DNA of 64,000 nt from Chryseobacterium nepalense (GCF_023195755.1 NZ_CP096203.1:3472001-3536000), one strand, 5' to 3'. Counted from the stretch's first letter, positions 45,187 through 54,385 are shown. A program made the numbers and translations. Notes: a model not told the origin generated them from the letters alone.

Positions 45187-46158
45187 TTATAATGATTTAC
45201 CGAATATTCTTTTCCACTCGGATATCGGTTTGTAAAAATTGAATGATTTATATTGCTTGGCTATTCCAATATCATATCCTGAAACGACCACAACGTTCAA
45301 AATATCGTTATCTGTATCATAGGCATTGCTGTTAATGAAAGTTTTTACAGTTTCCAGCAATTCAGGATTTTTAGCTTGTTCATTAATATTGTTTTGTGTA
45401 ATTTCTAAGTCTTTATTGACATAAACAGTTACTGTATAAACAAATCGTTTATTCCCGGCATCGTCTGTAATAGGAATATAATTCATATTAACTGCGGCAT
45501 TGGTAATATTTTCCTGCTTCAAAATATCTTCATACACTGGAACTAATTTTGAAATTTTTGATGTACTACTTAAACTGTAAATGGAAACTCCTATTGTTAC
45601 CAATAATATTGCTCCGGTAATATAAAAAGGAAGTTTTCGTATTTTCGGCATAAAACCTATCTCCTTATTTCTGAAATCCTGTACTACATATGTCTTTGCA
45701 ACAATATCATGAATGGATTGCCTGGTTTCTTTATTGAAAATATAAAATACAATAATTCCCAGCCCAATTGTGAAAATGATAATCCCCTGAATAATTGTAA
45801 CAAAAGAAAATGAACTCACTCCAGGAATTTTAAAACCATTAAGAAAAAATGGGGCAGTAAAAACCAATGATCGAATGAAAGAAGTTTTAACATCTATAAA
45901 ATTTCCTTTGATATCGGTTACCTGGATCTTCATTACTTTTTTTCCGAGAGTACCACCTTTGTATAATTTAGAATTTAAAATAGTGAAGTAAAACAGCGAT
46001 ATGATCCATCCTATTAATTTTGCGCTTTCTCCAAACGAAATGAAAAAATTTTTAAAAATAAGACCTAATATGAATCCGAAAAGTCCAAGAATAAGTGAAT
46101 CAATAAGTAATGCCCAGATTCTCATCCAAAATTTGGATAATAATAAATTGTTTTCCAT
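45187..46158 (-). CDS. RDD-family membrane protein
   Basis: A 323-residue protein. The N-terminal RDD domain (about 1-165) has four hydrophobic segments: RIWALLIDSLILGLFGF carries the R..D pattern, then GGTLGKKVMKIQVTD and TRQSIHDIVAKTYVV. A fifth span (about 177-195, FYITGAILLVTIGVSIY) leads to an extracytoplasmic or cytosolic tail with alternating charges. RDD proteins include Na+/H+ antiporter-like members, but most have unknown function. A TACTTTTG -7 box lies at 46188-46181. Confidence 0.82.
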   Translation of the reverse strand: MENNLLLSKFWMRIWALLIDSLILGLFGFILGLIFKNFFISFGESAKLIGWIISLFYFTILNSKLYKGGTLGKKVMKIQVTDIKGNFIDVKTSFIRSLVFTAPFFLNGFKIPGVSSFSFVTIIQGIIIFTIGLGIIVFYIFNKETRQSIHDIVAKTYVVQDFRNKEIGFMPKIRKLPFYITGAILLVTIGVSIYSLSSTSKISKLVPVYEDILKQENITNAAVNMNYIPITDDAGNKRFVYTVTVYVNKDLEITQNNINEQAKNPELLETVKTFINSNAYDTDNDILNVVVVSGYDIGIAKQYKSFNFYKPISEWKRIFGKSL

Positions 46159-46180
46159 GTCTGAATAGTTTATTTGTCGG

Positions 46181-46188
46181 CAAAAGTA
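46181..46188 (-). promoter_or_regulatory. -7 box of the RDD gene
   Basis: TACTTTTG on the minus strand fits TAnnTTTG, 22 bases before the start codon. The -33 box is not clear. Confidence 0.4.
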
Positions 46189-46384
46189 GTCAATTATTTT
46201 ATCGTAAAATAATTATTTTTAAATAGAGAACTTCTGAATTAAAAAGCGATATTCATCATATCCTTAAAAAATTACTTGAATATTTGAATTCCTTAATTTT
46301 TTAGAATAAAGTTAAAAATTGCAGGAAATTTGCAAGCAGCTGATTTTACTTTTTTGTTTCGCCACAAAAATTATACTTTCCAGC

Positions 46385-47170
46385 TCAACCCCGCAGCTCC
46401 GATGGCGAAATACCAAATTCTTTTTTAAAGACATAAGAAAAATGGGAAAGATCCTCAAACCCCAGGTCAATATAAATATCCGAAGGTTTCCGATGCTCCT
46501 TATCCAGAAGAAAGTATGCTTCCTGAAGGCGTTTTTTAATGAGCCATTTGCCCGGAGCCATATTGAAGGCCGCTTTGAAATCCCTTTTAAAGGTAGACAA
46601 ACTTCTGCCGGTCATAAATGCAAAGCGCTCTAAGCTGATATTGAATTTATAATTCTCATTCATGAAATGCTCCAGGTTTATTTTATGCGGAATACTGAAA
46701 TTGAAAAAAATATTCTTAAGTTCCGGATTGTTCTTCAGCAGAATCATCATGAGCTCTTCCCGTTTGATGTCTACAAAATAATCATCAAGCTGTTCCGTAC
46801 CATCATAGTAAGGTTCCAGAGAACGGACAAAATTTTTAACCAAATGATCTTCTTTAATGAAGATAAATGAATCGTCGTTATCTGCTGTTTCAGCAGTGTA
46901 GGAATGGCGCTCCAGAAATTTTTTAAGGAAAGCCTCATCGAAAGTTATAATTACTTTTTCAAACTGCCCTTCGTCTTTATATTTGGTGTACCGCACCAGA
47001 TGATTTTTCCGGGCAATACAATAATCACCGGGCTGTATCTGGTAATGTTTGTTTCCGTCATAGGCGATCATCGAACCTTTTAGCAGAAACAAAAAGAAAT
47101 GCTCCGGAATGAACTGTTCCGGAGAAATTTCAGGTCCTAAATGGCAAGACTGCAGATTGTTGAATTTCAT
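46385..47170 (-). CDS. AraC-family transcriptional regulator
   Basis: A 261-residue regulator: N-terminal cupin-like sensor (about 10-150, FFLFLLKGSMIAYDG, YQIQPGDYCIARKNHLV) and a C-terminal pair of helix-turn-helix motifs (about 165-261, FAFMTGRSLSTFKRDFKAAFNMAPGKW and IYIDLGFEDLSHFSYVFKKEFGISPSELR). It follows the NAD-dependent epimerase-like gene by 26 bases on the same strand. Auto-control of the pair is plausible. Confidence 0.9.
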   Translation of the reverse strand: MKFNNLQSCHLGPEISPEQFIPEHFFLFLLKGSMIAYDGNKHYQIQPGDYCIARKNHLVRYTKYKDEGQFEKVIITFDEAFLKKFLERHSYTAETADNDDSFIFIKEDHLVKNFVRSLEPYYDGTEQLDDYFVDIKREELMMILLKNNPELKNIFFNFSIPHKINLEHFMNENYKFNISLERFAFMTGRSLSTFKRDFKAAFNMAPGKWLIKKRLQEAYFLLDKEHRKPSDIYIDLGFEDLSHFSYVFKKEFGISPSELRG

Positions 47171-47196
47171 GTTGTATTAAAGATACGATAAATCTA

Positions 47197-48165
47197 TCAA
47201 TGATTCATAAGACTATCAGCGCTTGCCAGTAATGCCTCTTCGTTGCTTCTGGGGTTCCAGTGGAGTATTGTTGTTGCTTTTTTGTTGGATATCTGTTTAT
47301 AGAATTCATCACCAATCGGTTCCAGTTTTTTAATATGGGAAGTATATTGTGGCCTTTGTTTTTTAAACAGTTCGGCAACATCGTAAAAACTCATTACACC
47401 TTCTGCGGTTGCAATAAAACGCTCTCCCGCAGCTTCAGGATCTAGCATAGCTTTTATATGAATATCTGCAACATCTCTCACATCTACAATACCCATTGTA
47501 AAAGTAGGAGTATATTCCAGATTACCTTCCAAAATGCCGGAAACGGCAATATCCAGTGAAGCAGAGGTAATTCCGCCAAGTGCAGGACCGAATATTCCTA
47601 CAGGATTAACAACGGATAATTCCAGTCCGTTTCCTTCTTTTTCAATAAATTCCCAAGCTGCCTTTTCTGCTACGGTTTTCGATTTGATATAAGCCGGAAG
47701 CTCTGTATTGATATCCGTCCAGTCATTTTCTGTAAAAACATGATTTTCAGTATTAATGCTGTAACCGACTGCCGCAAAAGATGAGGTTAAAACCACTCTT
47801 TTAACGCCGGCGTTTCTTGCTGCTTTCAATACACGCAAAGCCCCGTCTCTTGCGGGAATGATCAGTTCATTTTCATCTTTCGGGTCCTGGGCCGGGAAAG
47901 GGGAGGCCACATGAAGAACATAGTCACAGCCTTTTACAGCTTCATCCCAATTGTTGTCACTGGTGAGATCCGCTTCAAAGAAAGTGAGGTTTGAAAAATC
48001 TGAAATTCCGCCTTCTTCCAACGCTTTAATGATGCTGTCCTTTTTTGAAAGTGAACGAAGTGTCGTTCTCACCTCATATCCTTGCTGTAATAATTGTAAT
48101 ACAGTATGAACTCCAAGAAATCCTGTTCCTCCCGTCACCAAAACTGTTGTCTTTGTATTTTCCAT
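47197..48165 (-). CDS. extended SDR (dihydroflavonol-reductase/epimerase-like) oxidoreductase
   Basis: A 322-residue NAD(P)-dependent extended short-chain dehydrogenase. TGGTGFLGVHTVLQLL binds the cofactor; DYVLHVASPF and LTSSFAAVGYS lie at the usual places; the catalytic YxxxK is in AYIKSKTVAEKAAW. Closest in pattern to aldehyde/ketone reductases of the dihydroflavonol-4-reductase group. Probably one transcript with the AraC-type gene downstream. Confidence 0.88.
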   Translation of the reverse strand: MENTKTTVLVTGGTGFLGVHTVLQLLQQGYEVRTTLRSLSKKDSIIKALEEGGISDFSNLTFFEADLTSDNNWDEAVKGCDYVLHVASPFPAQDPKDENELIIPARDGALRVLKAARNAGVKRVVLTSSFAAVGYSINTENHVFTENDWTDINTELPAYIKSKTVAEKAAWEFIEKEGNGLELSVVNPVGIFGPALGGITSASLDIAVSGILEGNLEYTPTFTMGIVDVRDVADIHIKAMLDPEAAGERFIATAEGVMSFYDVAELFKKQRPQYTSHIKKLEPIGDEFYKQISNKKATTILHWNPRSNEEALLASADSLMNH

Positions 48166-48256
48166 TTATTTTAAATTTTACATTACAAAGTTGAGGTTTA
48201 TTTGGAGTGGGAATTTTGTTGTGGGGTTCAATTTTTGTTTGTTGTGGAGGTCAGAT

Positions 48257-48943
48257 TCAATATGCTGTTCTCATATGTGGTTTAATAAATTCTTTAGTGA
48301 CATAAAAATTTTCAAAATGGTCGATAAATCTACTTAAAACATCAAAAACAATATCAACCTTAACTTTGAGATCAGTATAATTTGGAGATGAACCAATATT
48401 TTGAGCAAAATCTCTACCATGAGCAACAATATTTCGATTTTCAACAATTTCATCAAAAATAGTTAATTCTCTTGGAGTAATTACAAAAGGACTTATTCCA
48501 ATAGTTTTAGTCAATTGATTAAATGATTTTCCCCAAATATTCTTTAAATATTGGTTTATAAAAGTTTCGCTATAAGAAGAAACATCTGTACTTTCAAGAA
48601 GTATAAACAAATCTGCAGACTTATCTAAAAATGCCTTTGGAGTACAATCTTTTATACTTTGGAGATTTGATGCTAATGCAACAGTATAAAATTTATTGTT
48701 TAGATCAAGATACCTGATATTATTATTTTTAATGATGGTTAATGTGTGCGTAGTTAATTTACTAAATGTATATTCTATACTTGCATAAAGTAATACATAA
48801 AATAATCCTTTGACAATTTTATTCTCTACTGGAGGTAACATAGGAGGAAGTATACTTTCTTCGGAAGACTTTATACTACTTAATAAATTATTTACTTCTA
48901 AAAATCTACTGCCTACCTCTGTTCTAATTAAATTATAAGGCAT
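48257..48943 (-). CDS. HEPN-domain nuclease-like protein (MAE_28990 type)
   Basis: A 228-residue protein with the HEPN RNase motif R-x4-H in ENRNIVAHGRD (Arg170, His175) and long helices before and after it. The lead-in MLPPVENKIVKGLFYVLLYASIEYTF resembles the MAE_28990/MAE_18760 HEPN family. It begins 1 base after the stop of the DUF262 gene, so translation is coupled. The base composition is markedly more AT-rich than the flanking metabolic genes. Together the two look like a DNA/RNA-targeting defence or toxin-type module; that role is inferred from the families. Confidence 0.75.
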   Translation of the reverse strand: MPYNLIRTEVGSRFLEVNNLLSSIKSSEESILPPMLPPVENKIVKGLFYVLLYASIEYTFSKLTTHTLTIIKNNNIRYLDLNNKFYTVALASNLQSIKDCTPKAFLDKSADLFILLESTDVSSYSETFINQYLKNIWGKSFNQLTKTIGISPFVITPRELTIFDEIVENRNIVAHGRDFAQNIGSSPNYTDLKVKVDIVFDVLSRFIDHFENFYVTKEFIKPHMRTAY

Positions 48944-48944
48944 T

Positions 48945-49991
48945 TTAATCTATTAAATAGTTTTTGACATAATCAATCCTGCCATTTAATTTATTCCTAG
49001 AATTTGTTGCCCCAGTGGTTAGTCTCTTTAATTCATCATCATTTAAAAGATTATTCAATTTTTGAGTTGTAATATTTGCTATATGACCACTTATGATAAC
49101 ATCAGCAACACCTATTGAAATGGCTTCAAAAAGAACTAATGGTGTAATATTAATTCTATTACCACGAACAATACCATTAGGCAACTTATCCCTTATAGTT
49201 TCAAATGTAGAAGAAAATAAGTCTTTTAATTGTATTTTATTTTCGAACCTTTTGGTTTTTCTTTCCATATAATTATTAAGAAATTCCTTAACGCTATGAT
49301 CGAAAATATTTCTTTGCTCATAATAAGCAAAGAATTTTAAAACTAATTCTTCCCTGTTTCCATTTCTTTCAGCTGATTCTGTCATTTTAACAGAATGATT
49401 AAAATTCTCATTTTTACTACATTCTATTATAAAATCTTTGAATTCACCTAAATAGACACAATTTCTTATTTCTTGTGGATGTAATGTCACCCCGCCAGTA
49501 TTTAACCTTTCAAATAGGTCATATCGAACATTAAAATCACTTTTATCATTAAGAACAGTTACTCGAATTGGCCTAGTAAAAAACATTTGTTGGACAGAAA
49601 GAGGTAGCTGTTCGAAATAATAATTATTCATTGAACTCAATTTATCTAAATTATTAATTTTTAATTTTTTAGATATAGGATTAATTCTTTCTCTTGTATT
49701 TTGATCTCCAACAAAATTTACTATTGTTGTAAGTCTTTGCAATCCATCGATTACCTCCCAACTAGAGTCTAGATTCGTTGCCATAAATAAATTAGGTACT
49801 GGTATACCTAAGAAGATTGATTCAATTAATTGTGATTGTCTTGTATCATCCCATATAAAATGTCTTTGATATTCAGGTTGTAATTCAATTTGATGTTCAA
49901 CAATCATAGTATATAATTGCCTTACAGTTATATCATAATTATCAAAAGAAACTGTTCTTCTATTTTTGTCTAATTGTTCTTGAATTGTCAT
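48945..49991 (-). CDS. DUF262 (GmrS/ParB-like nuclease domain) protein
   Basis: A 348-residue protein with a single DUF262 domain. It has LQPEYQRHFIWDDTRQSQLI (about 38-57), then SIFLGIPVPNLF and the ParB/Srx-like active-site motif VIDGLQRLTTI (DGLQR at 82-86, against the more common DGQQR). The C-terminal half is helical, with no DUF1524 HNH domain, so it is not a full GmrSD enzyme. The HEPN gene follows after 1 base. A TAAATTTG box lies at 50026-50019. The AT-rich codon use suggests transfer. Confidence 0.85.
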   Translation of the reverse strand: MTIQEQLDKNRRTVSFDNYDITVRQLYTMIVEHQIELQPEYQRHFIWDDTRQSQLIESIFLGIPVPNLFMATNLDSSWEVIDGLQRLTTIVNFVGDQNTRERINPISKKLKINNLDKLSSMNNYYFEQLPLSVQQMFFTRPIRVTVLNDKSDFNVRYDLFERLNTGGVTLHPQEIRNCVYLGEFKDFIIECSKNENFNHSVKMTESAERNGNREELVLKFFAYYEQRNIFDHSVKEFLNNYMERKTKRFENKIQLKDLFSSTFETIRDKLPNGIVRGNRINITPLVLFEAISIGVADVIISGHIANITTQKLNNLLNDDELKRLTTGATNSRNKLNGRIDYVKNYLID

Positions 49992-50018
49992 TGTCTAATT
50001 TATTCATTTAGTTTTCAG

Positions 50019-50026
50019 CAAATTTA
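50019..50026 (-). promoter_or_regulatory. -7 box of the DUF262-HEPN operon
   Basis: TAAATTTG on the minus strand, 27 bases before the ATG at 49991. It gives the pair its own promoter, separated from the SDR gene by a terminator. Confidence 0.5.
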
Positions 50027-50087
50027 ATTATAATTTTGCTAAACTATTAATGCTAAATTTAGAAGATTATCTATACTAAAACCAAAA

Positions 50088-50113
50088 TCTCCTACGGAAA
50101 AATCCGCAGGAGA
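50088..50113 (-). terminator. terminator of the SDR gene
   Basis: Stem tctcctacgga / tccgcaggaga (one G-T-type mismatch), with A- and T-runs on both sides. Confidence 0.7.
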
Positions 50114-50148
50114 AAAAATATATGAAATCGAACTTCGATCAGTTTTAT

Positions 50149-50889
50149 TTAATTCTTATTAAAAGTGGCAAAAGCACCTTCGGCAGCGGCAAAAAAGTTA
50201 TCGTATAACACTCCTGTATTTCCAACACGAATTTCATAAATATCTTCCTGAAGGGCTTTCACCAGATCGTTCGCAACATCCGAAGCCGGAATTCCGTTTT
50301 CCCGACCACCGATTTCTACGGAAAAATCTGTATTTACCAAAGGCGGCATCAGTTCGAAAACTTTTACTTGGGTGTCTTTTGCCAGTTCATATCTCAACGA
50401 TTGGGTATGAGAGTGCAGCGCTGCTTTGGAATCTGAATATGTTGGAAGATAAACACCGGGAACAAAAGCCACAATAGATGAAACATTTACAATAGCCGCT
50501 TCGCTTTGCTGTTTTAGTAGCGGAAGAAATTTTTCAGATAATCTGATGGGCGCAAAATAATTGGTGGTGAACTCCGTAACCGCTTTACTGTAAGCGTCCC
50601 CGTCTTTTGCAACATTGTATACATAGGCGCTGCCGGCGTTGTTAATTAAGATATTCAGCCCGCCAAAATTTATTTTCATTTCTTCCACCAGACGGTCTAT
50701 ATCTTTTTCGTTGGTTATATCAGCCTGGATTGTGTGAACATTATGCAGGTCTTTCGCTGCGGCTTCTAATTTTTCTTTTGTTCTGCCGACGATAATAATG
50801 GTATTGTCAGGACTCAATGCTTTTGCAATTGCTAATCCGATCCCGGAACCTCCTCCGGTAATTAAAATGGTGTTGTTTGTAAGGTTCAT
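50149..50889 (-). CDS. classical SDR oxidoreductase (DltE-like)
   Basis: A 246-residue short-chain dehydrogenase: TGGGSGIGLAIAKAL for NAD(P), NNAGSAYVY, catalytic Ser in VNVSSIVAFVPG and YxxxK in YSDSKAALHS. The C-terminal region (ELMPPLVNTDFSVEIGG, DVANDLVKALQEDIYEIRVG) is typical of the DltE-like group. A TetR-type operator lies 38 bases upstream of its start, matching a second copy before the TetR gene, so this enzyme is the probable regulated target. Substrate unknown, likely a reactive carbonyl. Confidence 0.9.
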   Translation of the reverse strand: MNLTNNTILITGGGSGIGLAIAKALSPDNTIIIVGRTKEKLEAAAKDLHNVHTIQADITNEKDIDRLVEEMKINFGGLNILINNAGSAYVYNVAKDGDAYSKAVTEFTTNYFAPIRLSEKFLPLLKQQSEAAIVNVSSIVAFVPGVYLPTYSDSKAALHSHTQSLRYELAKDTQVKVFELMPPLVNTDFSVEIGGRENGIPASDVANDLVKALQEDIYEIRVGNTGVLYDNFFAAAEGAFATFNKN

Positions 50890-50926
50890 AATAATTTGTT
50901 TTGTTTAAAGTTATCTGATTTATAAA

Positions 50927-50944
50927 TTGTACTATTCGGTACAA
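50927..50944. promoter_or_regulatory. TetR-type operator before the SDR gene
   Basis: Perfect inverted repeat TTGTAC-tattcg-GTACAA. The same 18-bp palindrome, with one spacer difference, occurs at 51638-51655 before the TetR gene. Confidence 0.75.
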
Positions 50945-51021
50945 AATTGATTAAAGTTTATTAATATTTAAGAGTTGTAAGTATAGGATGGTATTAAATT
51001 ATATTTAAAATTAGGTTATCT

Positions 51022-51606
51022 TTATTCGAGGATTCTCAAATTCATTTCAATCATCGATCTGAGTGTTTCGTGGGAGGCTTCCATGCGTCTTGTTACATGA
51101 ATTCCGTTCCAGAGATTGGTAAGATGCCATGCTAGAACTTCAGGATCATCACTGTTCTCAAGCGTTCCGTTTTCTTGGGCTTTACAAATGACTGTAGCAA
51201 AAATTTTCTGGAGATTTTTTAATAATCCTGCAGTGATTTTTTTAATATCCTCGTCTTTCTCAGAAAGCTGAACCAGTGCATTTCCAAGATAGCAGCCTCT
51301 GTCTATATCACAGTTTTCAGCATCGGCCAGAACCAAAAAAAAACGTCTGATAAACTGGATCTGATCATCCGAATGTTCAATTGCAGAAATAATTTTTTTA
51401 CTAAATTCTTCAGCGAATTGCTTTAATGAGCGAATATAAAGTTCCTGCTTTCCCCCTTTGAAGGCAAGGTAAAAACTGCCTTTACCGATTCCCATGGCAT
51501 TTAGCAGCTCATCTGCGGAAGCAGTATCGTAGCCTTTATTTCTAAAGACTTCTGTTGCTTTATCTATCGCTTCTTTTTCGTCGAATATTTTCGGTCTTCC
51601 TGCCAT
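51022..51606 (-). CDS. TetR/AcrR-family repressor
   Basis: Start placed at ATG 51606 (MAGRPKIFDEKEAIDKA). The in-frame TTG at 51627 lies inside the -7 box TACCTTTG. The protein has about 194 residues with an N-terminal HTH (ATEVFRNKGYDTASADELLNAMGIGKGSFYLAF) and a C-terminal domain close to the TetR_C of carbonyl/quinone-responsive regulators such as YxaF/NemR-like proteins (DIDRGCYLGNALVQLSEKDEDI). It stands next to an SDR gene, with matching operators at both promoters. Confidence 0.88.
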   Translation of the reverse strand: MAGRPKIFDEKEAIDKATEVFRNKGYDTASADELLNAMGIGKGSFYLAFKGGKQELYIRSLKQFAEEFSKKIISAIEHSDDQIQFIRRFFLVLADAENCDIDRGCYLGNALVQLSEKDEDIKKITAGLLKNLQKIFATVICKAQENGTLENSDDPEVLAWHLTNLWNGIHVTRRMEASHETLRSMIEMNLRILE

Positions 51607-51624
51607 TTCTGTATTTTGTTTAGA

Positions 51625-51655
51625 CAAAGGTATTGAATTGTACTATTCAGTACAA
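51625..51655 (-). promoter_or_regulatory. tetR promoter with embedded operator
   Basis: On the minus strand TTG (51655-51653), 20-bp spacer, TACCTTTG (51632-51625). The palindrome TTGTAC-tattca-GTACAA (51638-51655, plus strand) covers the -33 box and most of the spacer, so a bound repressor would block RNA polymerase. This predicts autorepression. Confidence 0.75.
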
Positions 51656-51694
51656 AATTAATTTTCAAATATCTTTTATAGTTTTTGTCGATAA

Positions 51695-53407
51695 TTATTG
51701 AAGTGAATTTAAAACCCTTTCGAACTCAAGGTCACGGTTATCGAGAATATCCTGATCCGTATATTTGATTAATTCATTGATTCTGATTCCTTTTTGCTGA
51801 GTCTGCGAATTATCAGGATAAAAGATTCCATTTCCAGTAAATTCCAGAAGGTAATCACCGGGAAGATTGATTTTAACCACATCTCCATCTGCACCTGAAG
51901 TTTGCTGCCCGATTGTTATCGATTGTGGGAAAATTTTCTGCAGGCTCATAGAATACCATTCACTTGCACTGCGTGTATCGGGATTTACAAGTATAAAGAC
52001 TTTTCCGGAATAGGAATGCGTTGTTTTATTTTCAATTTCCGGATAATTATATTTTGGATCCCGGAGATTAAAGGTGCCTAAATTTTTCAAATTAGGTTCA
52101 TAATATTTATAAAAATAATTTTCGACAGGCGAGAAGTATTTATAAACATAATGAAAAATGAAGCCACCCCAATCCGGATAACCCCTCATATCAAAAACAA
52201 TGGCCTTTTTACGCGAGGCATTTTCCAGGATGCTATCCATTTTAGCATCTAATTTATCATCGTCAACATTCTCCATGAAATGCATCGTTGCATCGGTTTT
52301 AAAATAGGCAATATCCTTGTTGTCTAAATGGCGGTTTTCTATTGTCCTGTTTTTATGGTTGATATAATTAACAAGAGCAGAAACTTGTGATTTATCAGTT
52401 GCATTGATTAATTCAATTTCTGTAGAGAATTTTTTGGAACCGGAGCGTACCGCTAAAGTTTTCTTGGGTAAATTATCGGGCCAGATCAAATTGTACTCGT
52501 AGGTTGAAAGAACGTATAGTAACTTCTGATGATTGGAAACCGAAAGTAATCTCCCTTTTTCCTTAATAATTTCAGAGACTTTTTTTCCATTAATTTCGGT
52601 TATCTTATCACCCGTTTTTATACGGGCTTTATTGCATATTTCAGGGAAAATGAGATGTGTAACCAACAAATGATCTCCCACAATCTGAAAATCAAATGGT
52701 GAATAATATGAAACATTGAATAATATCCCGTCTTTGTAATTGAGCTGACGGTAAAAAGAAAAAGCGTGACTATCCTGAAATTGTGAAACGGCTTTTGCTA
52801 AGACCCTCTCAAAATCTTTCCGTGTTGATGATTGTACAGCTTCATCCAGTAAAATATTGAAGTAAGAATCGAAATTTTTATCCATTAAATATTTGTGTGG
52901 AAAAAGATAATCAACAGTACCCTGTATTTTTGCCATGGTCAATAGCCTGTACTTCAGCGGTAGATTTTCTTCTTTGGGGAAGGGGTATTCTTTCTCATCA
53001 CTTACTGATTTTCCTTTTGGTAAAAGTCCGTAATCAAAGCGGTTTTTGTAGATGTTGTTCAAAAGGTTTTTATTTTCTGCAGTAATCTTTTTATTTTTTT
53101 GAAACCAGTCGAAATTTTGATTAACAGAAAGGATATCCTTATTGTTATCAATAACAGGTGGTGAAGAAAATTGGGTATTTAAATTCTGTGTTATTAAAGT
53201 AATGATTTCGTTGAAATTCTGTTTCGGACTAACTTTTTCGATATTGACTAAAAACAAACTATCGGCATCGATTTTTCCACTGGCAAGATCGGGATGATAA
53301 TATTTCACGAAATTCCATGTCTTAATGAAATCTGCATATTGATTTTTCTGGGCGAAAATAAATTGCTGAATTGTAATAATTAGTGTAAAAATGGTGATTT
53401 TTTTCAT
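51695..53407 (-). CDS. S41-family peptidase, secreted
   Basis: A 570-residue protein with signal peptide (about 1-19, ending FIFAQ), a helical N-terminal region, a PDZ-like segment (about 255-290, NKARIKTGDKITEINGKKV) and a C-terminal S41 protease core. The core reads IAYFKTDATMHF, ARKKAIVFDMRGYPDWGG and the catalytic Ser in VNPDTRSASEWYSMSLQ near residue 480, followed by TIGQQTSGADGDV. This is the tail-specific protease/tricorn-core group with periplasmic location expected. The target is unknown. Monocistronic. Confidence 0.88.
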   Translation of the reverse strand: MKKITIFTLIITIQQFIFAQKNQYADFIKTWNFVKYYHPDLASGKIDADSLFLVNIEKVSPKQNFNEIITLITQNLNTQFSSPPVIDNNKDILSVNQNFDWFQKNKKITAENKNLLNNIYKNRFDYGLLPKGKSVSDEKEYPFPKEENLPLKYRLLTMAKIQGTVDYLFPHKYLMDKNFDSYFNILLDEAVQSSTRKDFERVLAKAVSQFQDSHAFSFYRQLNYKDGILFNVSYYSPFDFQIVGDHLLVTHLIFPEICNKARIKTGDKITEINGKKVSEIIKEKGRLLSVSNHQKLLYVLSTYEYNLIWPDNLPKKTLAVRSGSKKFSTEIELINATDKSQVSALVNYINHKNRTIENRHLDNKDIAYFKTDATMHFMENVDDDKLDAKMDSILENASRKKAIVFDMRGYPDWGGFIFHYVYKYFSPVENYFYKYYEPNLKNLGTFNLRDPKYNYPEIENKTTHSYSGKVFILVNPDTRSASEWYSMSLQKIFPQSITIGQQTSGADGDVVKINLPGDYLLEFTGNGIFYPDNSQTQQKGIRINELIKYTDQDILDNRDLEFERVLNSLQ

Positions 53408-53482
53408 GATAATAAGTAGTTTATAAATATAGTATATATATTTTAATAAAAATTATTTATTACCATAATGGGCTGATTGTTC

Positions 53483-54019
53483 TTATGTTAATAGATCAAA
53501 ACTCATAAAAATTGCCGTTTCAGTAGAATCATTGTATAGTTTTGTATTGATACCGGTTATTGAAAATCCGGCTTTCTGAAAGAATTTGATCGCATGGTAA
53601 TTGGTGTTTTGGGTTTCAACTTCTACCATCCGGCATTGTAAATACCTTGCTTCACGATTAATTGCTTTAATGAGCAGCTTTCCTATATTCTGTCCTCTGA
53701 AGTCTTCACTTACCAACAGGTTTTCAATAAAAAGACTATTGTTCCATGCTCTGAAATCACAAACCGTCCAGGCTATCAGCTCACCGTTATGAAACGCTCC
53801 AAAAGAATGTCCCCGGCTGATAATAGAGTTGAGCCGTTCAAAATTCTCCTCATGATTCCAAATTTTACTGTAATACTGGTTTTTTTCTCTTAAACTGAAT
53901 TCAAAAGTATTTCCTGCTTCAATAGCAGATACTACATATATTTTATCGGTAGTATAGCCGTCTAAGCTCCAATCCAGTATGGGACTTCCGGGAAAGCTTT
54001 CAAGTTTTCGTATTTCCAT
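53483..54019 (-). CDS. GNAT-family N-acetyltransferase
   Basis: A 178-residue protein with the acetyl-CoA-binding segment LLVSEDFRGQNIGKLLIKAI (R/Q-x-x-G-x-G/A) and the later strand YHAIKFFQKAGFSITGIN. Substrate not deducible; the TDKIYVVSAIEAGNTFEFSLRE start resembles streptothricin-acetyltransferase-like members. It lies between the S41 peptidase gene and a small membrane protein on the same strand. Confidence 0.85.
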   Translation of the reverse strand: MEIRKLESFPGSPILDWSLDGYTTDKIYVVSAIEAGNTFEFSLREKNQYYSKIWNHEENFERLNSIISRGHSFGAFHNGELIAWTVCDFRAWNNSLFIENLLVSEDFRGQNIGKLLIKAINREARYLQCRMVEVETQNTNYHAIKFFQKAGFSITGINTKLYNDSTETAIFMSFDLLT

Positions 54020-54061
54020 CGATGAAATGAGGATGTTGATTGATTCTATTTGAAACCATTT

Positions 54062-54385
54062 CTAGCGCGTAGTTTTGGTACTGAACATATTGCTGCCCGT
54101 TACATAAAGCAAAACCTGTAAAATAATAAGAACCGAAATTACAGCTACCCTGATCATCGCGTTTTCGGCAAACCGGTTTCTGATGGTTTCCATATAGTTG
54201 ATCTTCTCGATCGCAAATTCCTTAAGGCGGGCAATGTCCGTAAATTCATTTACTTTTTTGATCTCCGAATTGATTTCAGCTTCGTTGAGTGTGGTGGCCA
54301 CATTGATCAGGTTGATATTGCTTATAAAAAGCCATGCAAATAAAATGATGGAAACTGATAAAAGAAAAGGTCGGAGAAGTTTCAT
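54062..54385 (-). CDS. small two-span membrane protein, unknown
   Basis: About 107 residues from ATG 54385 (MKLLRPFLLSVSIILFAWLF). The longer reading from 54421 would start inside a TAAATTTG promoter box. Membrane segments are at about 5-23 and 80-98; between them is a charged, probably coiled-coil loop (NEAEINSEIKKVNEFTDIARLKEFAIEKINYM). No family recognised. It points away from the pafA-type gene on the other strand. Confidence 0.6.
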   Translation of the reverse strand: MKLLRPFLLSVSIILFAWLFISNINLINVATTLNEAEINSEIKKVNEFTDIARLKEFAIEKINYMETIRNRFAENAMIRVAVISVLIILQVLLYVTGSNMFSTKTTR

